Under the pieces are notes generated by a model, which saw nothing but the letters and a program-made list of their open reading frames with translations, was not told where the DNA came from and made no database searches. From Membranipora membranacea (taxonomy: Eukaryota; Bryozoa; Gymnolaemata; Cheilostomatida; Membraniporidae): DNA of 64,000 bases. The stretch covers positions 1,193,501 to 1,257,500 of the forward strand of contig OU612074.1 in NCBI GenBank assembly GCA_914767715.1, written 5' to 3'. Made by a program: the position numbers and the translations under genes. This document shows positions 47,506 through 57,816 of this stretch, one piece after another (the stretch's first letter is position 1; each line of letters begins with the position of its first letter).

Positions 47506-48352
47506 TCAAATGTATTCCCTCCATACGTAGACATTTCTTCTGATGTCTGCGCACCTCATTGGGGCTTCCTCCTCTCTATCTCTCTCGTTCCCTCTCCGTC
47601 CTTCCACTCTTTCCACGTCTCTCCTACTCGGCTCGACCTCCCTCTCTCTCCAGTCTCGCTCTCTTCGGTCCCTCTGTTGTCCTTCCTGTCTCTCGGCATC
47701 CCTGCGATGCTCTCTCACTCGGTCTTCCTGTGCGTCCCTCTCTCCCCTAATCTCGTCCAACTGTCTCCTGTACCTATCCTCGTTCTCTCTCAACTCCCTC
47801 TCTAATCTCCCCTTGGTCTCATCTTTTCTTTCCTGTCTCTCTCTCTCTCCTGGCAGCTCTCCTATTCCTATTCTCCTCCCTCTCTATCCGTTACATTGCC
47901 TCCTCATAGCTCTCGTTAGCATTTTCCTGTTCGTCTCCCGCTATCACTCTCTTATCCTCCCGGTCTACTAGAATTTCTAGCGCCTCCTCTTGCCTGACTT
48001 CTCTCTCTTGTTCCGGCCTCCTTGCTATCCTATCTCTCAAATCTATCCTACTCCTTCTATTCTCTATCCACTCTCTTATCACCTCTGTCATTTCCACCGC
48101 CAGATCCCTGCTAGGGTGTGCCTCATCTATCAGCGGTTAATTCTTAGCACTATCTCCCATTGTCTCTGCACAATCGACCTGACCGGGTACATGGGGCATA
48201 ACACTACCCCCGGTCGCTCTCATAGATGGCAATGAGCGGCCCCCCAAATATCCGGGATCCCTGACACGAGCGAAACAATTTTTGAGGCAATTTCTGGTCA
48301 TATAAGGGGCCCATCGCATCTGCCGTAACTCTATGCCTCCTTCCATAGTCAA
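47506..48352 (-). CDS. Arg/Glu-rich charged frames at the 3' end of the Gypsy element
   Basis: Minus frames 48352-48137, 48097-47891 and 47793-47506 occupy the place where RNase H and integrase should be. The last two are extremely rich in Arg, Glu and Asp (REREV, RRDAERQEGQQRDRRERD) and predict coiled coil. They are separated by stops or shifts. They resemble no retroelement enzyme. This may be an extra gag-like or captured frame, or a simple-sequence CTCTCT expansion read as protein. Confidence 0.45.
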
Positions 48353-48454
48353 AACAGAGCTAGTACCGGCGATTTGATGATCGCTTCCCTAACCTTATCG
48401 AAGCTCTCCTGCTGCCTATATGTCCAGCACCAGTCATTCTTGTTCCGAACCAGT

Positions 48455-49560
48455 TCACGCAATGGGACCTCTAACTCCGAGAGCAACGGGCTGAATCTCC
48501 CCAGGTAATTCACCATAGCCAGAAACCGTTTTCTCCTTGATAGCTCTCTCTATTTCCGGGTCCACATTAATGCCTTCACCACTCAGTATATTGCCCAAAA
48601 ATTTAACCTCCTTCACCGCAAATTCACATTTATCTTTAATTAAAGTTAAACCTGAGCTCTCCAACTTATTCAACACCTCTTCCAACTATCTGTCGTGCTC
48701 CTCCTTTGTGCTGCCCACTACCAAAATATCATCCATCATACATACTACTCCCCTACCATCGCCCAGAATCTTATAAATTTGTCATTGGAAAAATTCTGGG
48801 GCAACAGATATTCCGAAGGGCATCTTGCAGTATTGGTACCGACCGAAAGGCATAATGAATGTCGTGTATTCTCTTGAAGCTTCTTCTAGCCTGCTTTGCC
48901 AAAATCCTTAATTAACATCCATCTTACTAAAGAACTTGCTCCCTTCTAGTGAAGCTATTGTATCCTCAAGTTTAGGCAGTGGAAAATGTTCTCTCTGGAC
49001 ACTCTTGTTCAGCTGGGTCAGATCAACGCACAACCTCACCTTGCCGTCCTACTTGGGTGCTACTACCATGCCCGAGCACCATGTGGTGGGGTATTCCATC
49101 TTCTCTATCACACCTAGTTTCTCAATCCTCTCCAGCTCACACTTTGTAGTTTCTCTAAGTCCTATCGGTACTCTTCTCGGAACACACAGGCACAATGGAA
49201 CTGCATCGTCTTTGAGATTTATCCTAAACACATCCGGCGACACCCCTAGTTTACCGAACAATTTAGGGTGTTTACTCCGTACTTCGTCTATTACAACACG
49301 CATTGTTTTCACTAGGCTTAGTTTCCTTACTTCGGGCTTACCTATCAAGTTATTCCTAGCTCCCGTCATCACATACACCGTACAAGGCACTTTTTGCCCC
49401 CACGCTGTAATTATGTCTATCTTCATTTTTCCAACTACGCCCAGCAGGCTCCAGTAAAGAGCCTCTCCGTTTTTGCTACCTTGCCTTCCAATCGCTCTGC
49501 TGTTATCGCTGTTATAACTGACACATCCGCTCCAGTAACAACCAAGAATTTAACCATTTT
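48455..49560 (-). pseudogene. Protease and reverse transcriptase of the Gypsy element, disrupted
   Basis: The protease core at about 49528-49550 reads FLVVTGADVSVI; the catalytic aspartate of the usual D-T/S-G-A is valine here. Reverse transcriptase follows (WCSGMVVAPK, then a palm with MMDD near 48728-48742, then EVKFLGNILSGEGI). At least three in-frame stops interrupt it: after APK (about 49050), in MDVN-stop-GFWQ (about 48917) and before LEEVL (about 48687). The frame is shifted past 48530. Confidence 0.8.
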
Positions 49561-49619
49561 CTTGCCGCACTTCAAACCTATTTCAAAATCTTTATCTAAT
49601 CCTTTCTTGCTCCCTAACT

Positions 49620-50460
49620 GTCACAATGACTCTTCCGAATCACTTGAGTATCCGCTTATGGCATTAACCTGCCCCTTGCTATTTTGCTGCTGCCCACTTC
49701 CTCTATCTTTCAACTTTGGGCATTCTCTGACAAAGTGGGGTCCTCCGCACTCGTAACACTTACCGAATCTCGGGCCTTTCTTTTCCTTGTAGGCACTGGG
49801 GCACTCCCTCATCATGTGGTCTTGGCTATTACATATGAAGCAGCCCCTGCCCCTGCCTATCCCTCTACTTGGGCCCCCTCTTCCTCAGAATCCACCTCGG
49901 CATCAATAACTATTGCTTTCTCTACTAAACCCACCACGATAATAACTCACACGGTCAATAGATAATTGTTCATTCTCTTCTATCATCTTACCTTGATCCT
50001 CCTCTACTCTATCTATTTCAGGTTTCACTATTCTACTACATTCGCTATCCTTGGAAATAATGTTTGCTGCCGTTTTGGCCGGCTCAAACCGCAAGCACAC
50101 CGATTTTACCTTATCTGCGTCTAAATCTTTCTTACGGAGCAGCTCTGCTTCTGAGTTTATCATTGTGAATGCCCTTTATCACAACTTGTACTATTAGGGC
50201 GTCTTCGAGGCCCCCCCCCCCCCATCTGCATGTCCTAGCGGCCCTGTCAACTCGTCAACTCTCTCGATAAACTTGTCAACTTTCTCTTCTAATTTCTGTT
50301 CTATGGCCAGATATTTATGTCTTGTGGCCACTATGTTCTCCTTTTCTTGGAAATGTGCCGAGAACTCACATTTCAATTCGTCGTATTGCATCCTCGACAC
50401 ATCCATATTCCAGGTATCAAATATGTCCATTCCTATTTCTTCCATACTATCCAGCAACAA
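49620..50460 (-). pseudogene. gag and nucleocapsid region of the Gypsy element
   Basis: A retrotransposon gag domain (YDELKCEFSAHFQEKENIV, VDKFIERVDEL) reads to a poly-C run at about 50208-50223 that breaks the frame. After more gag sequence (50163-49903), two CCHC knuckles follow: CFICNSQDHMMREC (about 49805-49850) and CYECGGPHFVREC (about 49724-49770). These bind the element's RNA. Confidence 0.8.
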
Positions 50461-50804
50461 GGCTGCCTTCCTCTGTTCTACCTCGAACCTCTTTTGGGCC
50501 TCCTCTTTACCTTTTCCCCTTGTAGCATTGCCCCCAGCATTGTTGCTGCTTTTAAGCCCTGCTCATGTAACTGCTATTTTAAATCGTCTGATAAACCTAT
50601 TCCAACCTTCTAACTCTGCCCCATGTTCTACTATAAACTTAGGTGTGCTTACTCCTCTTCCAAATTTACTATCCATCTTCCAGATAGTCACTCTCAACAA
50701 ACTATCACAACACACGTCTCTTGTGATGTCACGATCTTCTCTATCTCTCTAAACCTGTCAACAACCACTATAACTTACTAAACTGGCACTTGTCCCTCTC
50801 TCCC

Positions 50805-50821
50805 TTTTACTTCTGACACCA
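50805..50821 (-). other. Primer binding site, tRNA-Leu type
   Basis: Minus TGGTGTCAGAAGT lies directly next to the 5' LTR. It complements the 3' end of tRNA-Leu species ending ACTTCTGACACCA. Confidence 0.75.
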
Positions 50822-51033
50822 TTTAGTGTATAGTACTCACCAGTTCAGTGGTCCTTTGGCTCTTATATCTGTTTAGCTCTGTTTAGTCTCTCCCTGTCTT
50901 GTCTTGTCTTGTACTCCTCGTGGTTCTTGCGCATCTCCCATGCGCAGCCCGGAAGTCTCCCTTCCTCTATACTGCAGGTAGTCCCTATCTATAGCTCCTT
51001 AACCATAGGTCCTATTTTTTGGACTACACTACA
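50822..51033 (-). repeat. 5' LTR of the Gypsy element
   Basis: 212 bp against 197 bp for the other LTR, similar throughout, with target duplication AGTAT following. Confidence 0.9.
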
Positions 51034-51039
51034 AGTATA

Positions 51040-52825
51040 TGAAAAATCATCTAAGGTTTTAAAGCTTACTAACTCTAGTTGTCACATTTTCCTCATACCA
51101 AATCTATACTCACATATACGGATCGGTGAGAAAACTTGTCAGCAATGTGACAATGTCTTTCCTAGGTAGATTCGATTCACCATACTTGCTCACTGTTCTT
51201 TTCAAGTTGAGATGGCAGTGACGAAAAAATATCAATATGTTTCTCTCCTTGAATGATGCATATTCAATGATGTTTCTGAGTTGTATAATCTGAATTCTAC
51301 CCAAGTTGTTCTAAAATGGGAAATTTGCTTGACCAAGGAAACATTAAATTATTGTAATAATCATCACCGGGGACTTCAAGGAGTTTCAGGAAACTTCAGA
51401 ATCAATTTCGGTCTCATGCATATGGTTACAAACAATAATTGTCACTCAAAATTCAGACAAATTAACAATATTTCCAAGCATACTTTCTAGTCAATAATTC
51501 ATGGGTTAAGCCCAAAAAGCTGTCTGGGTAATTACCGCTTTTTGCGATGCATGTGTACTTATATGAACAATCCTATTTTTCTAACCCATTTTTTGCATGC
51601 AATGCAACTTTACTATTTTCACAAGCAGGGTTTGTGTGCCAGCAATTGTCTCGGACAACTTTTACAGTTAGTGATAGCAATATAATCAATTAATATATCT
51701 TATTCTCGTGATGATAAAATGTCATCTAATTGGACTGGTGTACTAACATTTGTCAAGGCGCGACTCAGAAAAATTGAACAAGCCACCACATCTTTGGTCT
51801 AGAGTTGCTAAATGTGCGAGATTATATTCGAGTAGTGATTTTAAAAATAATTCTTGTCATACACATGAAACATTAAGTCATGCAAAAATCAGCTTATTTT
51901 CTTGTAAAATTTAACTGGGAATAAAACAATCCCTGTCATGTATAAGCCTTGTTTTTCGCCCTGTTTAAGCCTCTGCCTTTTTGGTGAGCAGTGAATGATC
52001 AATGATATGCAGGGATAATAAAATAACAAATTCTGGAAAATTTTTAGGCTGTGGTTGAAAATTTTTGATTGTGTTATTAAATTAACAGATTTAGTAATAC
52101 ATAGTATTGCTTGCTTATCTTTCTCTTTGAAACGTCTCTTGAAATTTGATATGAACAGGTTCACTCCGAATTGCAAACTGGTTCTGTGAAGTGTATATTA
52201 GTTGAATGGGGAATGAAAGCCATTAGCAATTGCATGAAGAAGAGTTATATTTCTAAATCACTGAAGAGACAACCCTCAAACCTTATTGCTTCAGTCTATG
52301 AGAACTCTGCTTAAAGTAGAAGACAACCCTGGCACCACTAAATACGTATCAAGATGCAATTCACCTTGATCAGTAGGCAACTACTCAACAATAGAAATCC
52401 AAGGTATAAGCTTTGGCTCTGCACCACAGGGCAGTCAGTAGCCCCTCCACCTCATGGCTGCAATGAACTGAATTAAGTTGAGGAGCGATTATAATCTCAA
52501 AGAGAATGTTTAATCTTTGTTATTGAAAGCAATAATATCGTTTTTGTAGATGGTTTTGTAACTGAGATGACTGTTTATGTATTAAGATTGACACAACACA
52601 AGATAACTGCTTCGATTCTAGAAAAAACTTCTTATATACATCATTTGTTTCCAATAATATATTTATTTGGAGAGTACTGATATTTGTGATACTAAAACAA
52701 AATGGTGGAAGAAAGTTTGTTATTGAAACAATTAAAATTTTCAAATTTAAAATCCATTTATAACATCCAAATTTAGAAGGGGTACATCATTACACATCAA
52801 ATGTCAAAATATAACTTTTGTGTTT
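51040..52825. other. No gene seen
   Basis: AT-rich sequence with scattered short frames only. Confidence 0.5.
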
Positions 52826-52833
52826 GTCTGCCA

Positions 52834-54643
52834 CATAGAGTTATTATATACTCTAGAGTGGACAATGCAGTGCTCAAAACGTCCTACTTAATTATTGCGA
52901 AATTCATGACGCGACGCAATCTGGTTGTGCATGGCTAGTGCCTGTATCATATAAGTTATCATTGAGAATATAGGAATTGAGCATGAAAATTTATGTTTTA
53001 GAGCGCTAATAGCCATTTTATTGGAAAAATTTTTCATGTCACACCATGTTGAACACTTGTAGGTATTTTCACTTGCAGCCATTGGAAAATTTTTCTATGT
53101 TTTCCCATGAAAATAAGCCAAAACCCCAACCGCAAACACATCATTGTTTTTTTCCACATCTCTATCAACCATAAGCTGGATTCTGTCTCTTTTACTCATA
53201 TGTTATCCATCAAGTGAGTTAATGTTATTTGTTCATTATAAGGTGTACACATAGCTTGTGGAAAAGCTGACTGGAGGTTAAAAGTCGGCCGCAAAGTTCC
53301 GCCAATTGCAGAAGCAATTAACATACGGTTCTGACTAAGATTCGGCGTTTAGATTTGGATATGTCATTTAAAGCTCTAAATTTCCTCCCCGGTGGTGTCC
53401 TCTAGTTTTTGAATTCGCAAAACCATTCAACCATACACAGCAGGTTTTGAAAGCATATAAATGAAGGTATTTTGTAACAAACTTTTTTGATAAGTCGCTG
53501 CATGAGTATCCAGTAAGTCTTTGAATGGAAAACTCACATACATACCTATCCAGACTGACTCCAGATTTTCCAGAACAAACACTCACTAATGTGACATTTT
53601 AAGTGGACGGATATTTCTGATTTCTCACCATACTTGAAATAAGGGACCATTTGCTTCAGAGCGGTCGTTGTGGATGTTTGATACAATTTTCTGGTATGAT
53701 TATTATGACTATGGTTGTTGGTTTGTGTTTGTAAATTAGTTGAGATGGCAACTTCAGCATCATACATAATATTTTGTATATACTGTAAAGGCGCTGGCAG
53801 TTGACGTATACATGTGTATTTGTTTGCATAGTTTTGAGGGAAGGGGGATTAGTGTAGTAGTTTTAGTCCTTTGAAATGACCAGAGTTAGCATTTCATACA
53901 GCTGTGATTCTCTGTCAGAAATGGATTGATGCTATGAAAATATAAGAGAGGCAACCAGAAAGTGATATTATGAGCAATGAGGACTGACAGTAACACCACA
54001 TCTGATTTTAGCACCAATCTTAATTGATCTTCTTTGACATAAGAAACAAAAAAGCTTATAATAAAACCCTCAATAAAGTAATGTTATCTGGAGAGCAAAT
54101 CTGAATCTTGACATTATGTACGCTGTGACTGAAAATGAGGCAAGCTGCAAAACTTTACACCTCCGATCACTTGTTCACAGGCTACTCGTACTTCATTTAA
54201 TCAAAAATAAAAAAAACCCACTGAATGTGTAACATATGAGTAAGAGAGAGAGGACACAGCTTATATGGCTGGCAAGTGGCAGTAGAAAAAACAAGCTAGC
54301 CGGGTAATTTATTTTCATCACAATGATGTGTTTGCGGTTGGGGCTTTGGCTTATTTTCATGGGAAAACATAGAAAATTTTTCTAATGGCTGCAAGTTAAA
54401 ATACCTACAAGTGTTCCACATAGTTTGCCATGAAAATTTTTCCGAAAAAATGGCTTTAAGTGCTCTTAAACTTAAATTTTCATACCCAATTCCTAAATTC
54501 TCAATGATAAATTATATGATACAGGCACTGGCCATGCACAACCAGATTGCGTCGCGTCATGGATTTCGCAATAATTAAGTAAGACAAAAACTGATGCTAT
54601 TTTTGTACACATTGTCCACTCTAGAGTATATAATAACTCTATG
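52834..54643. mobile_element. Long-armed foldback (hAT-like) element
   Basis: Ends CATAGAGTTATTATATAC and its reverse complement. Inverted arms of about 310 bp (52834-53148 and 54310-54643) pair with scattered mismatches around a 1.1-kb loop without a recognisable gene. An 8-bp duplication GTCTGCCA flanks it at 52826-52833 and 54644-54651. The 8-bp duplication and CA...TG ends fit the hAT class. Confidence 0.88.
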
Positions 54644-54955
54644 GTCTGCCACTTTAAGATTGCACTAGATCCATGCCTTAATCCGAGAGTGTATGGAGGT
54701 AATAACTGTACGACTGTTCAACCTGACACTGAGCTCACTTTTATTTTTCTTCACCGATGATCGTTGGACAGTAAAGCAGGTTATTAAGAACATCTTACAA
54801 CTAAGGGGTAAAATAGTTAGAGAGAGGGATGATGGCCAGCCTGGTGTACGTTGGACTCACTGTTCACGGTTCACGGTATGAGCGGCAATTAGTTCTCGAG
54901 GGAAGTGGGTGAATCTGATGGAACCTGTCCATCTTCAGGTATGATTAGATGTATA

Positions 54956-55171
54956 CCGTAAGTCCTCACTTATAAGACACCCCCTTGGGAAAAGTAAAAA
55001 CGATCCAGTTATAAAGCACATATTTGAAAAAAAAACTGAACTTGATGGGATTCGAACAGGAAACATACTTAATAGACAGTGGTTACCAGGCACACGCTCT
55101 ACACGCTGAGCTATTCAGCCAAACTTGGAAAGTTGAGCTTTGATACACGACTTATAGGTGAGGAATTACGG
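54956..55171 (-). mobile_element. TA-flanked MITE containing tRNA-like promoter boxes
   Basis: Terminal inverted repeats of about 24 bp begin CCGTAAGTCCTCACTTATAA and are flanked by TA. Inside, on minus, are an A-box ATAGCTCAGCGTGTAGAGCG (55096-55118 region) and a B-box TGTTCGAATCCCA (55045-55058 region), about 50 bp apart. Confidence 0.8.
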
Positions 55172-55173
55172 TA

Positions 55174-57060
55174 AGTTGTAACAAGTATAGATCAAGTTTG
55201 TCATGTCTTATTTTGATTATGGCTGAAAATAAAAAAAATGCTCCAAATTGATAGACTGAGACTGAAGATCACAATTTCAAACTTAGACAAAACATTGCAA
55301 GTGATGTGAATATAGTTTTATTTTCTCTGATCAAATTGTAACTTGAAATAAACAACGGGCATGGCACTGCAATGCATCACATCACAGTATTGAGTCATGT
55401 TGTCAGATATGGCAACAGGCAATGACCTTGCTTCATAGCACATAGCACTACCATACTAAGGTACCCTACTTTTGTGTGTGTTGGATGCTCAGAATTTTTG
55501 TCATGTCAAAAAGGTTATCTCGAACAAAAGATGTATACATATTTATTCTGGAGAAAGAGTTAGGTGCAGGTCACTTGGAACCAAGAAACAGGAAAAAATC
55601 AAAAATAGTCTTAAATTTTAAAAAGATGATGAAACTACATGCAATTAATAAAAAATTTAAAAATAGTAAATGAATGTGAGTAATGCTGGACAGCAAAAAG
55701 TTGTTCAAATCTAGCTAGATCATGGTAAGTGGTAGTCTAAGTGCTCAGACTCCAAGGCGCAGGGAGTTACTTACGCACTTACGCAGAGTCATATCCCCTC
55801 TACACATAGAAATTATATCATCTGTATTATGCTTTTATCACATTTAAATGCCAATGAAATATTTATTGCCATAAAAACCAATGAATTCTGCGAGTTGTGT
55901 CTCCCATCAGGAGAACTGTTGCATTTCTCAAAAACTTTAAGCTGAGATAATAATGATAACTCCATGCAAAAGTGAGTAAACAGATTTTGATAAACTGATG
56001 TCTCCTTGAATTAGTAAAATGTAAGTTATAGGATACTTACTGCAACTGAGATCTGTTCTTGAAGTCAGAAATGCATGGGAAGTGAATCTGTCTGCAGAAC
56101 ATCTATATATGTCTATCTGTATAATATGAATAAGAACCCAATATCAAAACAAAAGCTACAATGTTAGTGTATTGTCGCTGCAGTAGATGTCATTATTTCA
56201 AGTTGCAAGTCACTTTGCTATGATAAAATATCTATTCCTATAGGTGTCAGCACTACAATTATAAAGCTCATAGGAGTCTTACCTATTAACAAAATTTAAA
56301 AGCTGGTGATAATAAATTAGGAATGACCTTCTTTATTTCAATGTGAGGATAACTCTTAATTTGTAACTGAGTGCTGCAAACTAATTTTGATGTTGGTGTT
56401 GTTATTGATTAAAGCATATCAGACAATACATCTGAATCAAGCTGTTAAATGTCAATAGATTGAAAGGTTTGCTGGTGCAGGAGGATCATTGGCAAAATCC
56501 TGCCAATAATCATGCTAATAAAGTCAAGACTCAAAAATCCGCTAGTTTACAGCTTGTACAGGTAGTATAGTAGTCACAACTTTACTGTCTTATGACAAAA
56601 AGCAAATCAACTGACATTTATAAGGCTCCCCAGGCTTCATGCCTCAGTAAGAATATCCCCCATTATGTATTATCTTATAATTTATATTATCAGGTGTCTC
56701 ACGCAGCACAAAAGTTTATTTAAAGTTCGAACTTAGACGAGACTAGAGAACTTGTTTTTGTGCTCACACAGAAAATCGGGGCCTTGGCCAAGCTCAACAT
56801 ATTATGGTGATAGAGTAAAGTTTGGCAGGAAATGATTTCGACATCATATTTGGAGGGGTAGTCAGTGTCAGGGTGATTCTGGTCTAGATGTCAACATCAA
56901 TGTCCAATATCAGATTGACAGAATATTGACATAGGTAGTCAATATCAGGGTGTTTCTGGTCAATATGTAAATGTCAACCTGTTTGGAATATAGAGTTGAA
57001 ACTGAAGTGCTTGCTTTTTATGTAAGAAAACTTTTTCATAAGTCTCTTAGGACGAAGCAA
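55174..57060. other. Gene-poor interval with one family trace
   Basis: At about 55784-55850 the plus strand resembles the reverse complement of the LDEV exon's 3' part (GTCATATCCCCTCTACACAT). This is a decayed minus-strand fragment of the VKTEP family. Otherwise nothing is recognised. Confidence 0.4.
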
Positions 57061-57069
57061 GGGCGAAAG

Positions 57070-57283
57070 TTACTATACTTACTATACTTACTATACTTAC
57101 TATACTTACTATACTTACTATACTTACTATACTTACTATACTTACTATACTTACTATACTTACTATACTTACTATACTTACTATACTTACTATACTTACT
57201 ATACTTACTATACTATACTATACTATACTATACTATACTATACTTACTATACTTACTATACTTACTATACTTACTATACTTTC
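57070..57283. repeat. Compound 9-bp / 5-bp microsatellite
   Basis: About 15 units of TTACTATAC, then about 7 units of TATAC (about 57205-57241), then about 5 more 9-bp units. The LLYLLY open frame over it is a repeat artefact. Confidence 0.95.
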
Positions 57284-57816
57284 AAGCTGGGAATTGACTA
57301 TTTGACTTCTAGTCAGTGTGAATAATTTGAGTCTTCTGAGGTAAATAAATAGATATTTAGTTTATTCTAAGTTTCCAACTGATTTCATCACTAATAACTT
57401 CATCCATTAACTCCCTCTCTCAAAGGAAGAACATTAGGGCGATATAAACTAAACAAGGAGAGAAAATACATGAATAATACCTATGCTAAAAAAAAGTGCT
57501 TGGAAGAGTACAAACAGCTTATGATTTTTAAAACAAATCCGATTGATTAATTTGGCAGTCATGGCTGTTGAGGCAATAATCATGATATTTAGGGTTATTG
57601 ATTATACCTTTATAACTAACTTGATTTCTGGCAGCCATGCTAAACTTCTGACCTGGCATCAGAAAGCAGCTTATCATATCAATGCACAACTGCCAAGATC
57701 CCATCCATGTACCAATAGCCAGGGAGAATACTACATTTACTTATTAGTCAATGATACCGACAAGTGCTTGAAGTTTTGATTGTAACTGAATATAAAGGGA
57801 AACTTATGCAGTAGTT

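Larger units (their letters stand above)
47180..51033 (-). mobile_element. Gypsy-type LTR retrotransposon, decayed and internally deleted
   Basis: Complete ends: direct LTRs at 47180-47376 and 50822-51033 and a 5-bp target duplication AGTAT at 47175-47179 and 51034-51038. Order on minus: 5' LTR, primer site, gag, zinc knuckles, protease, reverse transcriptase, an Arg/Glu-rich frame, purine tract, 3' LTR. Frameshifts and stops interrupt the coding part. RNase H beyond its start and integrase are absent, so it cannot move by itself. The order protease-RT and the RT type place it with Gypsy (Metaviridae). LTRs differ by several substitutions and a 15-bp-scale indel, so insertion is not very recent. 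Confidence 0.92.

Noticed and set aside
47543-47971. Plus-strand Ser/Leu-rich 142-residue frame
   Set aside because: Shadow of the minus-strand Arg/Glu-rich retroelement frames in CTCTCT-rich DNA.
56971-57297. Plus-strand LLYLLY repeat protein
   Set aside because: Translation of the TTACTATAC microsatellite.
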